From JAQBVV01 sp965249205 (GTDB taxonomy: Bacteria > Acidobacteriota > Vicinamibacteria > Vicinamibacterales > UBA2999), in contig CBDFLL010000006.1 of the NCBI GenBank assembly GCA_965249205.1, positions 744,001 to 808,000 on the forward strand: a stretch of 64,000 bases of DNA, read 5' to 3'. The translations under genes were made by a program, and so were the position numbers. The notes under the pieces were generated by a model, which was given only the letters and a program-made list of their open reading frames with translations, did not search any database and was not told the DNA's origin. Every line of letters begins with the position of its first letter. Position 1 is the stretch's first letter. Shown here one piece after another: positions 43,323-52,185 of this stretch.

Positions 43323-44617
43323 CAGGCTGCTGAAAAACTCCGTGAAATGGGATCGACAGATCGATCCCGGCGTACTACCATGCTCCCAACACCGCTGAAG
43401 GGAGCCCCATCATGCGCGGACACGATGAGCAAAGCACTCACATGTTCAGCTACCTGTCGCCGGAACAGCGCGTGCCAGCCGACCATCCGCTCCGCGCGGT
43501 TCGCGCGCTGACGGACGAAGCGCTGAGAACGATGTCGCGCAGGTTCGCCGGCCTGTACGCCAACACAGGGCGTCCGTCGATCCCGCCGGAACAGCTGCTG
43601 CGCGCGTTGTTGCTGCAGGTGCTCTACACGGTGCGGAGCGAGCGGCTGCTGATGGAAGAGCTCAATTACAACCTGCTGTTCCGCTGGTTCGTGGGCTTGA
43701 ATTTGGACGACCCGGTTTGGCATCCCACCACGTTTACCAAGAATCGCGACCGGCTGCTGGCGGGCGATCTCGCGGCCGCCTTCTTTGATGCGGTGCAGGC
43801 CCACGCGCGGGCGGCCGGGCTGCTCTCGGACGAACACTTCACTGTGGATGGGACCCAATTGGAAGCGTGGGCCAGCCTGAAGAGCTTTCGGTGCCGGGAC
43901 GCGGCGGAGAGCGACCCGCCCGATGACCCCGGGAATCCCACGGTCAACTTCCACGGGGAGCGGCGGCGCAACGACACGCACCAGTCGACGACCGATCCGG
44001 AGGCGATGCTGCCTCGGAAGGGCCAGGGGAAGGAAGCCAAGCTGGCGTATCTGGGCCACGTGCTGCTGGACAATCGACAGGGACTTGTCGCCAACGTCTG
44101 CGCGACTCACGCGACGGGGACCGCCGAACGCGAGGCAGCGGCGCTGTTGCTGGAGGCCAGCGCGCCGCCGGGCAGCACGGTCGGGGCGGACAAGGGCTAC
44201 GATGTGGCAAGCTTTGTGGCCGCTGTCCGTATCCGGGCCGTCACGCCCCACGTTGCTCAGAAGGTCCGCTGGAGTGCGATCGATGGCCGGACCACGCGGC
44301 ATGCGGGCTATCACGTCAGTCAGCGGAAACGGAAACTCGTAGAACAGGTCTTTGGCTGGATGAAGACCGTCGGCGGCTTGCGCAAACTCCGGCATCGCGG
44401 TGTCGCCCTCGTGGATTGGCAGCTTACCTTCGCCGCCACGGTCTATAACTTGGTCCGGCTGCGGAATCTGGAGGCGAGGTGTCCCTGATCACCGGCCGCG
44501 CGTGTCGCCGGCCCCTTGATCGGGGCCAGCGCACAGCCGTGCGCACCGTTGTCGGTCGGTGGTGACTCGCATGATCCTTAGAAAACGGCCCGATCACCCG
44601 GGTTCTTCAGCAGCCTG
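43323..44617 (+). mobile_element. IS5-family insertion sequence, copy 4 of 6
   Basis: 1,295 bp, CTAG at 43319-43322 and 44618-44621. Inserted at the right target copy of the MITE-like element, so it arrived later. Confidence 0.93.
43412..44488 (+). CDS. IS5-family transposase (copy 4)
   Basis: Translation identical to copy 1 (358 residues). Confidence 0.93.
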   Translation: MRGHDEQSTHMFSYLSPEQRVPADHPLRAVRALTDEALRTMSRRFAGLYANTGRPSIPPEQLLRALLLQVLYTVRSERLLMEELNYNLLFRWFVGLNLDDPVWHPTTFTKNRDRLLAGDLAAAFFDAVQAHARAAGLLSDEHFTVDGTQLEAWASLKSFRCRDAAESDPPDDPGNPTVNFHGERRRNDTHQSTTDPEAMLPRKGQGKEAKLAYLGHVLLDNRQGLVANVCATHATGTAEREAAALLLEASAPPGSTVGADKGYDVASFVAAVRIRAVTPHVAQKVRWSAIDGRTTRHAGYHVSQRKRKLVEQVFGWMKTVGGLRKLRHRGVALVDWQLTFAATVYNLVRLRNLEARCP

Positions 44618-44716
44618 CTAGTTGCTCTGTCGTGTGCTCCCGCAGGCAGGAGAGGGCTGATCGCTGAGTGCCGGCACTACTGCCGCGATTGCGGTTGCGC
44701 GGGTGCTATGCGCTTG

Positions 44717-44730
44717 TGAAATCCGCGCTA
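44717..44730 (-). repeat. GCGCGGATTTCA repeat, right arm (pair 2)
   Basis: TGAAATCCGCGCTA on the plus strand. Its CTA supplies the TAG stop of the C-N hydrolase gene on the minus strand. Confidence 0.6.
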
Positions 44731-45618
44731 CGTACCCGGTAGATTGCGCAAGACTCCGATCCGGTTGTCCAGCCGTTCGATCTCGCGGTGGATCAGATCG
44801 AGGTTGGAGTCGCGTACCGTCGGCAGTTGGAACCGCGCCTGCCGGATTTCTTCGTAGCTCAACTCGGCGACGACCAGCTCTTCGTCCCCGCCGGCCATCG
44901 ACAGCACCTTGCCATGCGCATCTACGATACGGCTTTGGCCCCAGTAGTCCTCGCCGTCCCGGCTCCCGCAGTGATTCGCCATCACCACCGGCATCCCGTA
45001 CATCATGCCGTAGAAGGCGAGCGCCGTCTCCCAGCCACGCGGGTTGGAGAATTCGGTGCCGACCGCCCCGCGCGCTGACGCGATCGGTACGATCAAGAAT
45101 GTCGCCCCGGCGAGTGCCGCGAGATAGACCAGCGCCGGATTCCAGGCATCGGCGCAGATGAGGATGCTCGCGATCCAGGGCGTTTCGTGGGTGAATACGT
45201 CCATGAAGCGGCCGTTCGCAAAGTACTTGGCCTCTTCGAGGTTGCCGTAGGTCGCAAGGTTGAGCTTGCGATGCACGAACGTGATCTTGCCTCGTCGCAT
45301 CGCAACGGCGGCGTTGTGAAATTGGACAGCCCAGCCCTCCTCGACGAAGCCGGCCACGACAGTCATGTCACCCGCCGCCTCCGCCAGCGTCAGCAAACGT
45401 GGGTCGTGGCGGGTGATCGCCAGGTCCGGCGTGCGCGACCTGACCTGATATCCCGTCAGCGAGAGCTCAGGAAACACGAGCACATCGACATCACGCTGCC
45501 GGGCCAGCTCGATGTAGTGCATGTGCTTGCCGAGGTTCTCGGCGATATCGGCCTCGGTCGGGTCGATCTGCGCCGCCGCCACACGAAGCATGGACGTCTT
45601 GATCTGATGCGAATCCAT
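44728..45618 (-). CDS. Carbon-nitrogen hydrolase (nitrilase superfamily)
   Basis: A 296-residue cytoplasmic C-N hydrolase. Catalytic Glu-Lys-Cys are visible in VLVFPELSLTGYQ, FVHRKLNLATYGN and SILICADAWNPALVY. The rest (MVVAGFVEEGWAVQFHNAAV, MYGMPVVMANHCGSRDGED, SRIVDAHGKVLSMAGGDEEL) fits the family. ATG 45618 has AGGAGG six bases upstream. It starts 48 bp after the asparagine synthetase stop in the same direction, so the pair is likely an operon; an amide made by one and cleaved or processed by the other is a possibility only. Its stop codon lies within a dispersed repeat. Confidence 0.88.
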   Translation of the reverse strand: MDSHQIKTSMLRVAAAQIDPTEADIAENLGKHMHYIELARQRDVDVLVFPELSLTGYQVRSRTPDLAITRHDPRLLTLAEAAGDMTVVAGFVEEGWAVQFHNAAVAMRRGKITFVHRKLNLATYGNLEEAKYFANGRFMDVFTHETPWIASILICADAWNPALVYLAALAGATFLIVPIASARGAVGTEFSNPRGWETALAFYGMMYGMPVVMANHCGSRDGEDYWGQSRIVDAHGKVLSMAGGDEELVVAELSYEEIRQARFQLPTVRDSNLDLIHREIERLDNRIGVLRNLPGT

Positions 45619-45665
45619 CAACGGCCTCCTACCGAACAGTCACCCGATCGCCGGACACCCCAACC

Positions 45666-47165
45666 CTACGTGCCGGAGGTGACCCGATCGTCGGCCCACG
45701 TACCGGCATGGGCGAGAATCGTGTCGGGGTCTTCAAACTGGCCGCACAGGATTCGCTCGTAGATCGCGTGCTCCTGCGCGCGCGTGAAGGGGCCACGCTC
45801 GCCCGACGCCAACGCCAGGGCCTCGTCGAGCACGTCCACCGTGCCAGTACCTTCGTCAAACTGCGCCTTCTTGCGCCAGACGAGATCCGCAGGCAGGAGG
45901 TCTTCGCAGGCCTTTCGCAAGATCCATTTCTCCGTGGTGGTGGCGTCTGGACCCGCGTGCAGCTTCAGTGAGGCTGGAATCGACTGCGCGAAGTCGATCA
46001 GATCACGATCGAGGAACGGCGTTCTGGCTTCGAGCCCCTGCGCCATCGTGATGCGGTCCACGCGCTGCAGGTTGATGTTGTGCATCGACATCAGCGACCG
46101 CGTCAGCTCGTCGGCCAACTGGCGCGGCGACGACGCATATGCGTGGTGATAGCCGTATCCGGCAAAGAGCTCGTCGGCGCCCTCTCCCGTGAGAACGGCC
46201 TTGACGTGCTGGCGGGCGAGCGTTGTGGCGAAGTGCGTCGGCACCGCGCTACGGACCAGGTCCACATCCGCGCTCTCCAGGTGATAAATCACCATCGGCA
46301 GCGCGTCGGCCAGATCCTGCGCCGTGAATTCCAGTTCGAAGTGGTTCGAGTCGATGTGTTCGGCCACCCGTCTGGCGGCGGCCAGATCGGGGCTGCCTTT
46401 GAGGCCGACCGAGAACGTCTTGAGCCGGTGCGATGTTGCTTGTGTCGCCAGCGCCGCGATCAGCGACGAATCGAGTCCACCCGACAGGAATGACCCCACT
46501 TCAACATCGGCGACCATCCACTTTCGAACGGCGTCTTCGAGCACCAGCCTCAGCTCGCGAATGACGGCATCGAGGTCGAAACCGGGCTCGGGTTCGGCGG
46601 CGCCTTGCGGGATCCGGTACCAGCGCCGCATCCCGTCAATGCTGTCGAACAGCGTGCCGGGATCGATCGACCGAATCTCGCTGAATCCCAGTCCATCGTA
46701 GGCCTTGAGCTCGGACGCAAAAGCCAGCCCTTTGCCGAGCGTGGCCACGTACAGCGGCTTGATCCCCAGTGGGTCGCGCGCCGCGATCACGCGCTCCGGC
46801 GTTGCGAGCACAAACGCGAACATGCCGTCGAGCCGCGATACCCACCGCATCTGGCCGGAGCGGAAGAGGTGCAGGATGCTCTCGGAGTCGCTGCGGGTTT
46901 CAAACGCGCTTTCGCCCAGGATGGCACGCAGATCGGCGTAGTTGTAGATCTCACCGTTGGCGACCAGGATGTCATTCGCGCTGAAGATCGGCTGCGACCC
47001 GTCAGAGGGTCCGATGATCGAGAGCCGGCAATGGGCCATGACGGCCGGGACGTTGTCGGTACGGTAGACGCGCGTCTGGTCGGGACCGCGGTGGCTGATC
47101 TTCTCGATCATCCGCCTCGCGAGCGGCTCGTCATCGATGTTCCAGAGGCAGGCGAATCCACACAT
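45666..47165 (-). CDS. asnB: Glutamine-hydrolysing asparagine synthetase family protein
   Basis: A 499-residue class II amidotransferase. The N-terminal glutaminase starts MCGFACLWNIDD with nucleophile Cys2 exposed after Met removal, and has HRGPDQTRV, HCRLSIIGPSDGSQPI and NGEIYNYADLR. The synthetase domain carries the ATP-pyrophosphatase loop VGSFLSGGLDSSLIAALATQ, then AVLTGEGADELFAGYGY and GLEARTPFLDRDLIDFAQSI. It makes asparagine, or amidates a related carboxylate, using glutamine. Shorter than E. coli AsnB (554), nearer the AsnB/AsnO-like group. Start fixed by the need for MC. Coupled to the downstream C-N hydrolase. Confidence 0.92.
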   Translation of the reverse strand: MCGFACLWNIDDEPLARRMIEKISHRGPDQTRVYRTDNVPAVMAHCRLSIIGPSDGSQPIFSANDILVANGEIYNYADLRAILGESAFETRSDSESILHLFRSGQMRWVSRLDGMFAFVLATPERVIAARDPLGIKPLYVATLGKGLAFASELKAYDGLGFSEIRSIDPGTLFDSIDGMRRWYRIPQGAAEPEPGFDLDAVIRELRLVLEDAVRKWMVADVEVGSFLSGGLDSSLIAALATQATSHRLKTFSVGLKGSPDLAAARRVAEHIDSNHFELEFTAQDLADALPMVIYHLESADVDLVRSAVPTHFATTLARQHVKAVLTGEGADELFAGYGYHHAYASSPRQLADELTRSLMSMHNINLQRVDRITMAQGLEARTPFLDRDLIDFAQSIPASLKLHAGPDATTTEKWILRKACEDLLPADLVWRKKAQFDEGTGTVDVLDEALALASGERGPFTRAQEHAIYERILCGQFEDPDTILAHAGTWADDRVTSGT

Positions 47166-47418
47166 CCGTTTGTACTCCCGAGTCTCGCAGGGCGGTCGCT
47201 GCCCGACCGTCACACCGTGCTACGTGGCGGCGCTCATCGATGACAGTATATGTGCCTGTCCGACGGTGGTTGAACGCCAGGCTCGGGACAGACCAGAGAC
47301 CCGTGAATGCGCGCAGCGGAGGTTACTCATGCCCGATCGTCGCTTTCTTGAGTATCAGCTCACCGGTCCCCAGACCTCACCTGCCATCGCGAGGTGTCGC
47401 GCCGGGTTCTCCTGTCCT

Positions 47419-48489
47419 CTACGGATTCAGGATCAGCTTCTGCACTCGTGAGTTCGACGTCTCCGCGACAAAAAGCACGTCCTCGGACGGGCAGGCGAGT
47501 CCGTGGCCCCCGGAGAACTCTCCAAGGTTTCGCCCGGAGTTGCCGACGATCCCGATCACCTGGCCCTGGAGTGTCGCCTTGATGATCCGCCCAGGGAACG
47601 TGGTTTCGCCGACGTAGATGACGTCGCTCCCGGGCGGGATGCAGAGCGCGTTGGGTGCGCCGTTGGCGGCCACGTTGGTCAGGTCAGCCGGCGTGGTGCC
47701 ATTTACCGCTTTCGAGCCAGGCGTGATCGGCGTGGCGACGCTGAACATCCGCTGGAAATTACCCTCCGCATCGAAGACCTGAATCCGCGCGTTCGAGCGA
47801 TCGCCGACGTAGACGTTGTCGTTTCTGTCGATCGCGATGGCGTGTGGAGTCTCGAATTGGCCGGGGCCCGCGCCAGGCTCACCCCACGACATTACCCAAT
47901 CGCCGTTCATGTCGTACTTCGCGACTCGTGAGTTCACATATCCGTCGGTGATGTAGATGTTGCCCTGCGAGTCGAACGCGACGTCGGTGGGTTCGCGAAA
48001 GCGCCCATCTTGAGGGGGAAGCGGAGGATCGTGATGCTCGAACGGGCGCGCGGCCTCAGAGCTTGACTCCGGCTTGCGGCCGAACACCCAGACGACGCGC
48101 CCTTCCGGGTTCATGCGGACCACCATGTTCGAGCCCTTGTCCACGGTCCAGATGTCGTCGTTGGCATCGATCGCGAGCCCGTGCGCAAACGCCCATGCGT
48201 ACAACCCCCGCCCGTGCTCAGCGATGAAGACGCCCGACGGTCCGAACTCGAACAACTGGGCCGCGTGGATGCCGTAGGCCGGACCACCGCCGGTCGGACT
48301 GGACCGGCTGAACACGAAGACACGCCCTTGAGAGTTGACGGCGACAGCCGGCACCTCACCGAAGTTCACGCCAGCGGGTAGCTGGAAGAAGTTCGGCACG
48401 GACTCCACCGGGATTTGAGGGACGGTTTGCGCGTGTGCTGAGCTAACAGCCGCGATGAGCGCGAGCAGGACGGTCACGATCTTCTTCAT
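47419..48489 (-). CDS. Secreted NHL-repeat propeller protein
   Basis: A 356-residue exported protein: signal peptide MKKIVTVLLALIAAVSSAHA (after GGGAGAAA and ATG 48489), then NHL blades such as FAHGLAIDANDDIWTVDKGS, PTDVAFDSQGNIYITDGYVN then SRVAKYDMNGDW, PHAIAIDRNDNVYVGDRSNA then RIQVFDAEGN and GHGLACPSEDVLFVAETSNS. Probably a six-bladed propeller related to amidating lyase or SMP-30-like proteins; no catalytic residues assigned. Divergent from the GSDH-type gene at 48699. Confidence 0.85.
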   Translation of the reverse strand: MKKIVTVLLALIAAVSSAHAQTVPQIPVESVPNFFQLPAGVNFGEVPAVAVNSQGRVFVFSRSSPTGGGPAYGIHAAQLFEFGPSGVFIAEHGRGLYAWAFAHGLAIDANDDIWTVDKGSNMVVRMNPEGRVVWVFGRKPESSSEAARPFEHHDPPLPPQDGRFREPTDVAFDSQGNIYITDGYVNSRVAKYDMNGDWVMSWGEPGAGPGQFETPHAIAIDRNDNVYVGDRSNARIQVFDAEGNFQRMFSVATPITPGSKAVNGTTPADLTNVAANGAPNALCIPPGSDVIYVGETTFPGRIIKATLQGQVIGIVGNSGRNLGEFSGGHGLACPSEDVLFVAETSNSRVQKLILNP

Positions 48490-48698
48490 TGCGTTTCTCC
48501 CGGTGGCTCTTGGGCGCGGATCAGGCGTCACAAGTGAATCGAAGGCTCATTCTATGACGTCAGGGAGTGCCGACCGACCTGGGCCTGGGCAGCGCCGCTG
48601 GAGGGCGGCGCGCGGCAGGTCGGGGGTGTCTGCCGAATGGCTCCCGTGCGATACTCAGCGTTGCAATCGCGCGTGCACATTCAAGCAAGGGGAGTGAC

Positions 48699-49880
48699 AT
48701 GATTCGGACATTATCGAAGGTGGCGGCCACCGGGCTCGTTGTGGCGGGTGTGGCCTTCGGAATCCTGGGAACCCACGTGTCCGGTCAGACACGAACGGTG
48801 CGTTCGGCCCTCCACGACTTTCACGTCGTGCCGGTGGCCGAGAACCTGGTGACCCCGTGGTCGGTGGCCTTTCTCCCGGACGGGGACATCCTGATCACCG
48901 AGCGCCCAGGCCGGCTTCGGGTCGTGCGGAACGGAAGCCTGATGCCGGACCCGGTGGCGGGCGTGCCGGAAGTCTTCGCGGAAGGGCAGGGCGGCCTGCT
49001 GGATGTGCGCCCGCATCCGGACTTCGCGTCCAATCGTCTTCTCTACCTCAGCTACGCGGGGCCCAACGGCGGGGAGTCCACGACCACAATTGCGCGCGGT
49101 CGCTTCGAGAACGACCGCCTCGACAACGTCGAGGAGATTTTCGTGGCGCAGACGCGTGGGCGCGGACATTATGGTTCCCGGCTCGCGTTTCACCCGGACG
49201 GCTCCCTGTACATCACCGTCGGCGAGCGCCAGGCGCCGGCAACCGGCGATCTGGAGGCCCACCCGGCGCAGGATGTGTCGAACCATCACGGGACAGTCAT
49301 CCGGCTGCATGATGACGGTCGCGTGCCCGATGACAATCCTTTCGTCGGTCAGGTCGGCAAGTTACCGGAGATCTGGAGCTACGGGTACCGGAATCCGCAG
49401 GGCCTGGCCATCCACCCCGAGACCGGCGACGTGTGGATCACCGAGCATGGTCCCCAGGGCGGCGATGAGTTGAATCTGATTCAGCCTGGCTTGAACTACG
49501 GATGGCCGGTGGTGGGCTACGGTGTCAACTACCGGTCGGGACTGGCGATTCATGAGGGCACGCAGCGCGAGGGCATGGAATCTCCGCTGCACGTCTGGGT
49601 GCCGTCGATTGCCACTTCGGGTCTCGCGTTTTACACCGGCGATCGCTTTCCTGACTGGCAGGGGAACCTGTTTGTGGGCGGCCTGGCCGGCGAGCAGGTT
49701 GACCGCCTGACCATGAGCCCAGACGGTAAGGAAGTCGTCAGGAAGGAAACGATCCTGCAGGGCATGGGCAGGGTTCGCGATGTTCGCGTGGGCCCGGACG
49801 GCTACGTCTACGTATCGATCGAAGACCGCGGCGGCGCGCCAACAACCGTCGTTCGGCTCGAGCCGGTCGATTCGGACTAG
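48699..49880 (+). CDS. Secreted PQQ-dependent sugar dehydrogenase-type (GSDH) protein
   Basis: A 393-residue exported propeller enzyme; ATG 48699 after AAGGGGAG, signal peptide MIRTLSKVAATGLVVAGVAF ending about VSGQT. Family blocks: VTPWSVAFLPDGDILITERP, EGQGGLLDVRPHPDFASNRL, HYGSRLAFHPDGSLYITVGE (His of the catalytic site), EIWSYGYRNPQGLAIHPETG, VWITEHGPQGGDELNLIQPG then LNYGWPVVGYGVNY, and SGLAFYTGDRFPDWQGNLFV. By analogy with soluble glucose/aldose dehydrogenases it would oxidise a sugar in the periplasm with PQQ. Four W/Y and His positions fit PQQ binding; cofactor use is inference. Confidence 0.9.
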   Translation: MIRTLSKVAATGLVVAGVAFGILGTHVSGQTRTVRSALHDFHVVPVAENLVTPWSVAFLPDGDILITERPGRLRVVRNGSLMPDPVAGVPEVFAEGQGGLLDVRPHPDFASNRLLYLSYAGPNGGESTTTIARGRFENDRLDNVEEIFVAQTRGRGHYGSRLAFHPDGSLYITVGERQAPATGDLEAHPAQDVSNHHGTVIRLHDDGRVPDDNPFVGQVGKLPEIWSYGYRNPQGLAIHPETGDVWITEHGPQGGDELNLIQPGLNYGWPVVGYGVNYRSGLAIHEGTQREGMESPLHVWVPSIATSGLAFYTGDRFPDWQGNLFVGGLAGEQVDRLTMSPDGKEVVRKETILQGMGRVRDVRVGPDGYVYVSIEDRGGAPTTVVRLEPVDSD

Positions 49881-50016
49881 CGCCGCCGACGCGAAAAACG
49901 AGAAAACCCGTCGCGGGTTGCACATGCTGTAAGGCGTTAGAACGCTTGCTGCCTCGGAAGAAGGACGAGATGTCATGAGCACCGGCGTAGACTGCTCCAC
50001 ACGGTGGGCCCGCGTC

Positions 50017-50073
50017 GCGCGGATTTCACTTCTGCGGTTCCTCGGGAGCTACACGCTCATGAAATCCGCGCTA
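50017..50073. repeat. Inverted pair of the GCGCGGATTTCA repeat (pair 3), overlapping a start codon
   Basis: GCGCGGATTTCA (50017-50028) and TGAAATCCGCGCTA (50060-50073) form a 12-bp inverted repeat about 30 bp apart. The right arm with the preceding A makes the ATG and first codons (MKSAL) of the DUF6282-type gene. Confidence 0.65.
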
Positions 50074-50080
50074 GCTGCCT
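50059..50080 (+). pseudogene. 5' fragment of the DUF6282-type gene, cut by IS1595
   Basis: ATG 50059 starts MKSALAA and is interrupted at the 8-bp target AGCTGCCT (50073-50080). GGGAG lies 11 bases before the ATG. Joining this to 51133 gives MKSALAALTAIGLGATTIQV, a typical signal peptide, in frame. An in-frame ATG at 49975 is a possible alternative start. Confidence 0.75.
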
Positions 50081-51124
50081 CGTGCTTATCCGGTTGTTTC
50101 AGCAAGCCACCACCGGTAGTGTATCGGCGTGGCGCGCCCGTCGTTTCCGAAGAATCTCCGGGAGTTTCAGCGGCAATTTGCGACCGCCGAGGCCTGTCAG
50201 GACTACTTGGCGGCGTGCCGCTGGCCGGACGGCTTTGTGTGTCCCCGGTGCCGGCACGCGCGCGGCTATCGCCTGACCACACACCGGCGCTGGCAATGTG
50301 CGGCGTGCCGGTATCAGGTGTCGCTGACCGCCGGGACGATTCTCCACAACACGAAGACGCCGCTCCTGGTGTGGTTCTGGGCGGCCTATTTGACGGTTAC
50401 CGACAAGCGGGGCCTCTCGGCGCTCCTGCTGCAGCGGCAGTTGGGCCTGCGGCGGTACGAAACGGCGTGGCTGCTGTTGCACAAGCTGCGGCGCGCGATG
50501 GTGAACGCGGGGCGGGAGCCCTTGTACGGCGACGTGGAGATCGATGACACCTGGGTGGGCGCGCCCCAGGCCGGCCTGCGCGGCAGTCGCCAACTCAAGG
50601 GGCGGAAAGCCGCGCTGGTGCTGGTGGCGGTGGAACGACGCGGGGATCGGTCGGGTCGGGTCCGCATGTCCGTGATCCCGAACTTCAAACAATCGACGAT
50701 GCTCGCGTTCGTCACTCACCACATTGCGCCGGGGGCGACGGTCTACACCGACGGGCTGAAAAGTTTCGATGGGCTCCAGGCCGCTGACGTGAGACACGTC
50801 GCCCGCCCGCAACCGATCCGGAGCGCCCTGCACAGGGGGGTGCCCTCCGTCGTGCCTTTGGCCGACCGCGTCATCGGCAATTGCCAACAGTGGTTGATTG
50901 GCACGCACCACGGCGTCAGCAAGGCGCAACTACAGGTCTACCTCGATGAGTTCGTGTTTCGGCACAATCGGCGGCGGCACCCGATGGCCGCCTTTCAGAC
51001 CCTGCTGGGCCTGGGGACCGGACGGACGCCCACGCCCGCCCGACGGATTCGCGGCGCGCAGGACGTGCGCCCCCCAGGCTGATCGCAAGATATAGGGGTT
51101 AGCTGAAACAACCGGATAAGCACG
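50081..51124 (+). mobile_element. IS1595-family insertion sequence
   Basis: A 1,044-bp element with inverted repeats CGTGCTTATCCGGTTGTTTC at both ends and a perfect 8-bp direct target duplication AGCTGCCT (50073-50080, 51125-51132), the duplication size known for IS1595. It carries one transposase gene and sits in the signal-peptide region of a DUF6282-type gene. Confidence 0.93.
50129..51082 (+). CDS. IS1595-family (ISXO2-like) transposase
   Basis: A 317-residue transposase: N-terminal zinc ribbon with CPRC and CAAC (WPDGFVCPRCRHARGYRLTT, RRWQCAACRYQVSLTAGTIL) followed by an ISXO2-like DDE domain with Asp in YGDVEIDDTWVG, Asp in ATVYTDGLKSFDGL, and a C-terminal EFVFRHNRRRHPMAAFQTLL. Both the ribbon and the catalytic part are complete. 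Confidence 0.92.
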   Translation: MARPSFPKNLREFQRQFATAEACQDYLAACRWPDGFVCPRCRHARGYRLTTHRRWQCAACRYQVSLTAGTILHNTKTPLLVWFWAAYLTVTDKRGLSALLLQRQLGLRRYETAWLLLHKLRRAMVNAGREPLYGDVEIDDTWVGAPQAGLRGSRQLKGRKAALVLVAVERRGDRSGRVRMSVIPNFKQSTMLAFVTHHIAPGATVYTDGLKSFDGLQAADVRHVARPQPIRSALHRGVPSVVPLADRVIGNCQQWLIGTHHGVSKAQLQVYLDEFVFRHNRRRHPMAAFQTLLGLGTGRTPTPARRIRGAQDVRPPG

Positions 51125-51131
51125 AGCTGCC

Positions 51132-52031
51132 TTGACCGCGATCGGTCTCGGGGCGACGACGATACAGGTCAGCGCCGGTCAGCGTCCGGCCGAGGTCGCC
51201 GCGGCACTCAGAGACGCCGTCGACATCCATGTGCACAGCTTGCCCGACGACCGGCCCCGCTCGCTCGATGCGATCGAGGCGGCGCGGCAGGCCAGCGCGC
51301 ATGGCATGCGTGCGATCGTGCTCAAGAACCACTACGAATCGACGGCCGGACTGGTGTCTCTCGTGCGCGGGGTGGTGCCGGACATCGAGGTCATCGGCGG
51401 CATCGATCTGAACCTGACGGTCGGCGGGATAAACCCGGCCGCGGTTGAGCACATGACGCGCGTCACTGGTGGATGGGGTCGCATTGTCTGGATGCCAACC
51501 TTCGACTCTGAAAACCAGGTCCGGTACTCGAAGGAGAACCGGCCGTCTGTCAGCGTGTCGCGCGACGGCGAACTGTTGCCTCAGGTAAGAGACGTCATTG
51601 CGCTCATCGCGACACACGACCTCGTGCTCGCCACCGGCCACTCCACCGCCGAGGAAGGGCTCATGCTGCTCCGCGAAGGCCGGCGCCAGGGCGTGCAGCA
51701 CATGGTGGTGACACACGCCATGAACGAGCCGATTCTTATGACCGTGCCTCAGATGCAGGAGGCGGCACGGCTTGGTGCCTTCATCGAATTTGTCGGCAGT
51801 TCCCCCACCGCGGCGGATGCCCCGGATCGATACGCTCGCTTTGCCGACGCCATCCGACAGGTGGGTCCGGAGTTTTGCATTCTGTCGTCAGACCTCGGCC
51901 AGGCGGAGAACGCCCTCCCCGCCGACGGCTTCGGGACCTTCCTCGTCGCCATGCGCGACGCTGGTTTCAGCGAACAGGATGTGGACCGGATGTCGAAACA
52001 CAACCCCGCCGAACTCCTCGGCCTGCGCTGA
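51132..52031 (+). pseudogene. DUF6282-type (amidohydrolase-like) protein, 3' part after IS1595 insertion
   Basis: About 299 codons: a signal-peptide tail (LTAIGLGATTIQVSAGQRPA) and an amidohydrolase-like domain with the metal-site pattern VDIHVHSLPDDRP (H-x-H), IVLKNHYESTAGLVS, IGGIDLNLTVGGINP, VLATGHSTAEEGLMLLREGR, VVTHAMNEPILMTVPQMQEA and ILSSDLGQAENALPADGF with a late Asp. This layout fits the TIM-barrel DUF6282 family. A TTG at 51132 could restart translation but without the first part of the signal peptide, so export is probably lost. The original start is at 50059, beyond the IS. Confidence 0.82.
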
Positions 52032-52185
52032 GCGCCGGGCCACGGCCAGGTAGGTCTGAACAGCACCACTCAGCCAAGCGGCTTGCCGCGCTCCCCTTGA
52101 GTCCCATCCCGAGTAGAACTCGATAGAGTGGCGATGGCGGCGTCTGCGGAGACCCGCCAAGGGCGAAGGCAGCAGCCCAGCCTTG

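Noticed and set aside
49905..49925. Hairpin AACCCG-TCG-CGGGTT after the GSDH-type gene as a terminator
   Set aside because: The T-rich side lies on the minus strand, where no gene reads toward it; on the plus strand no T-run follows.
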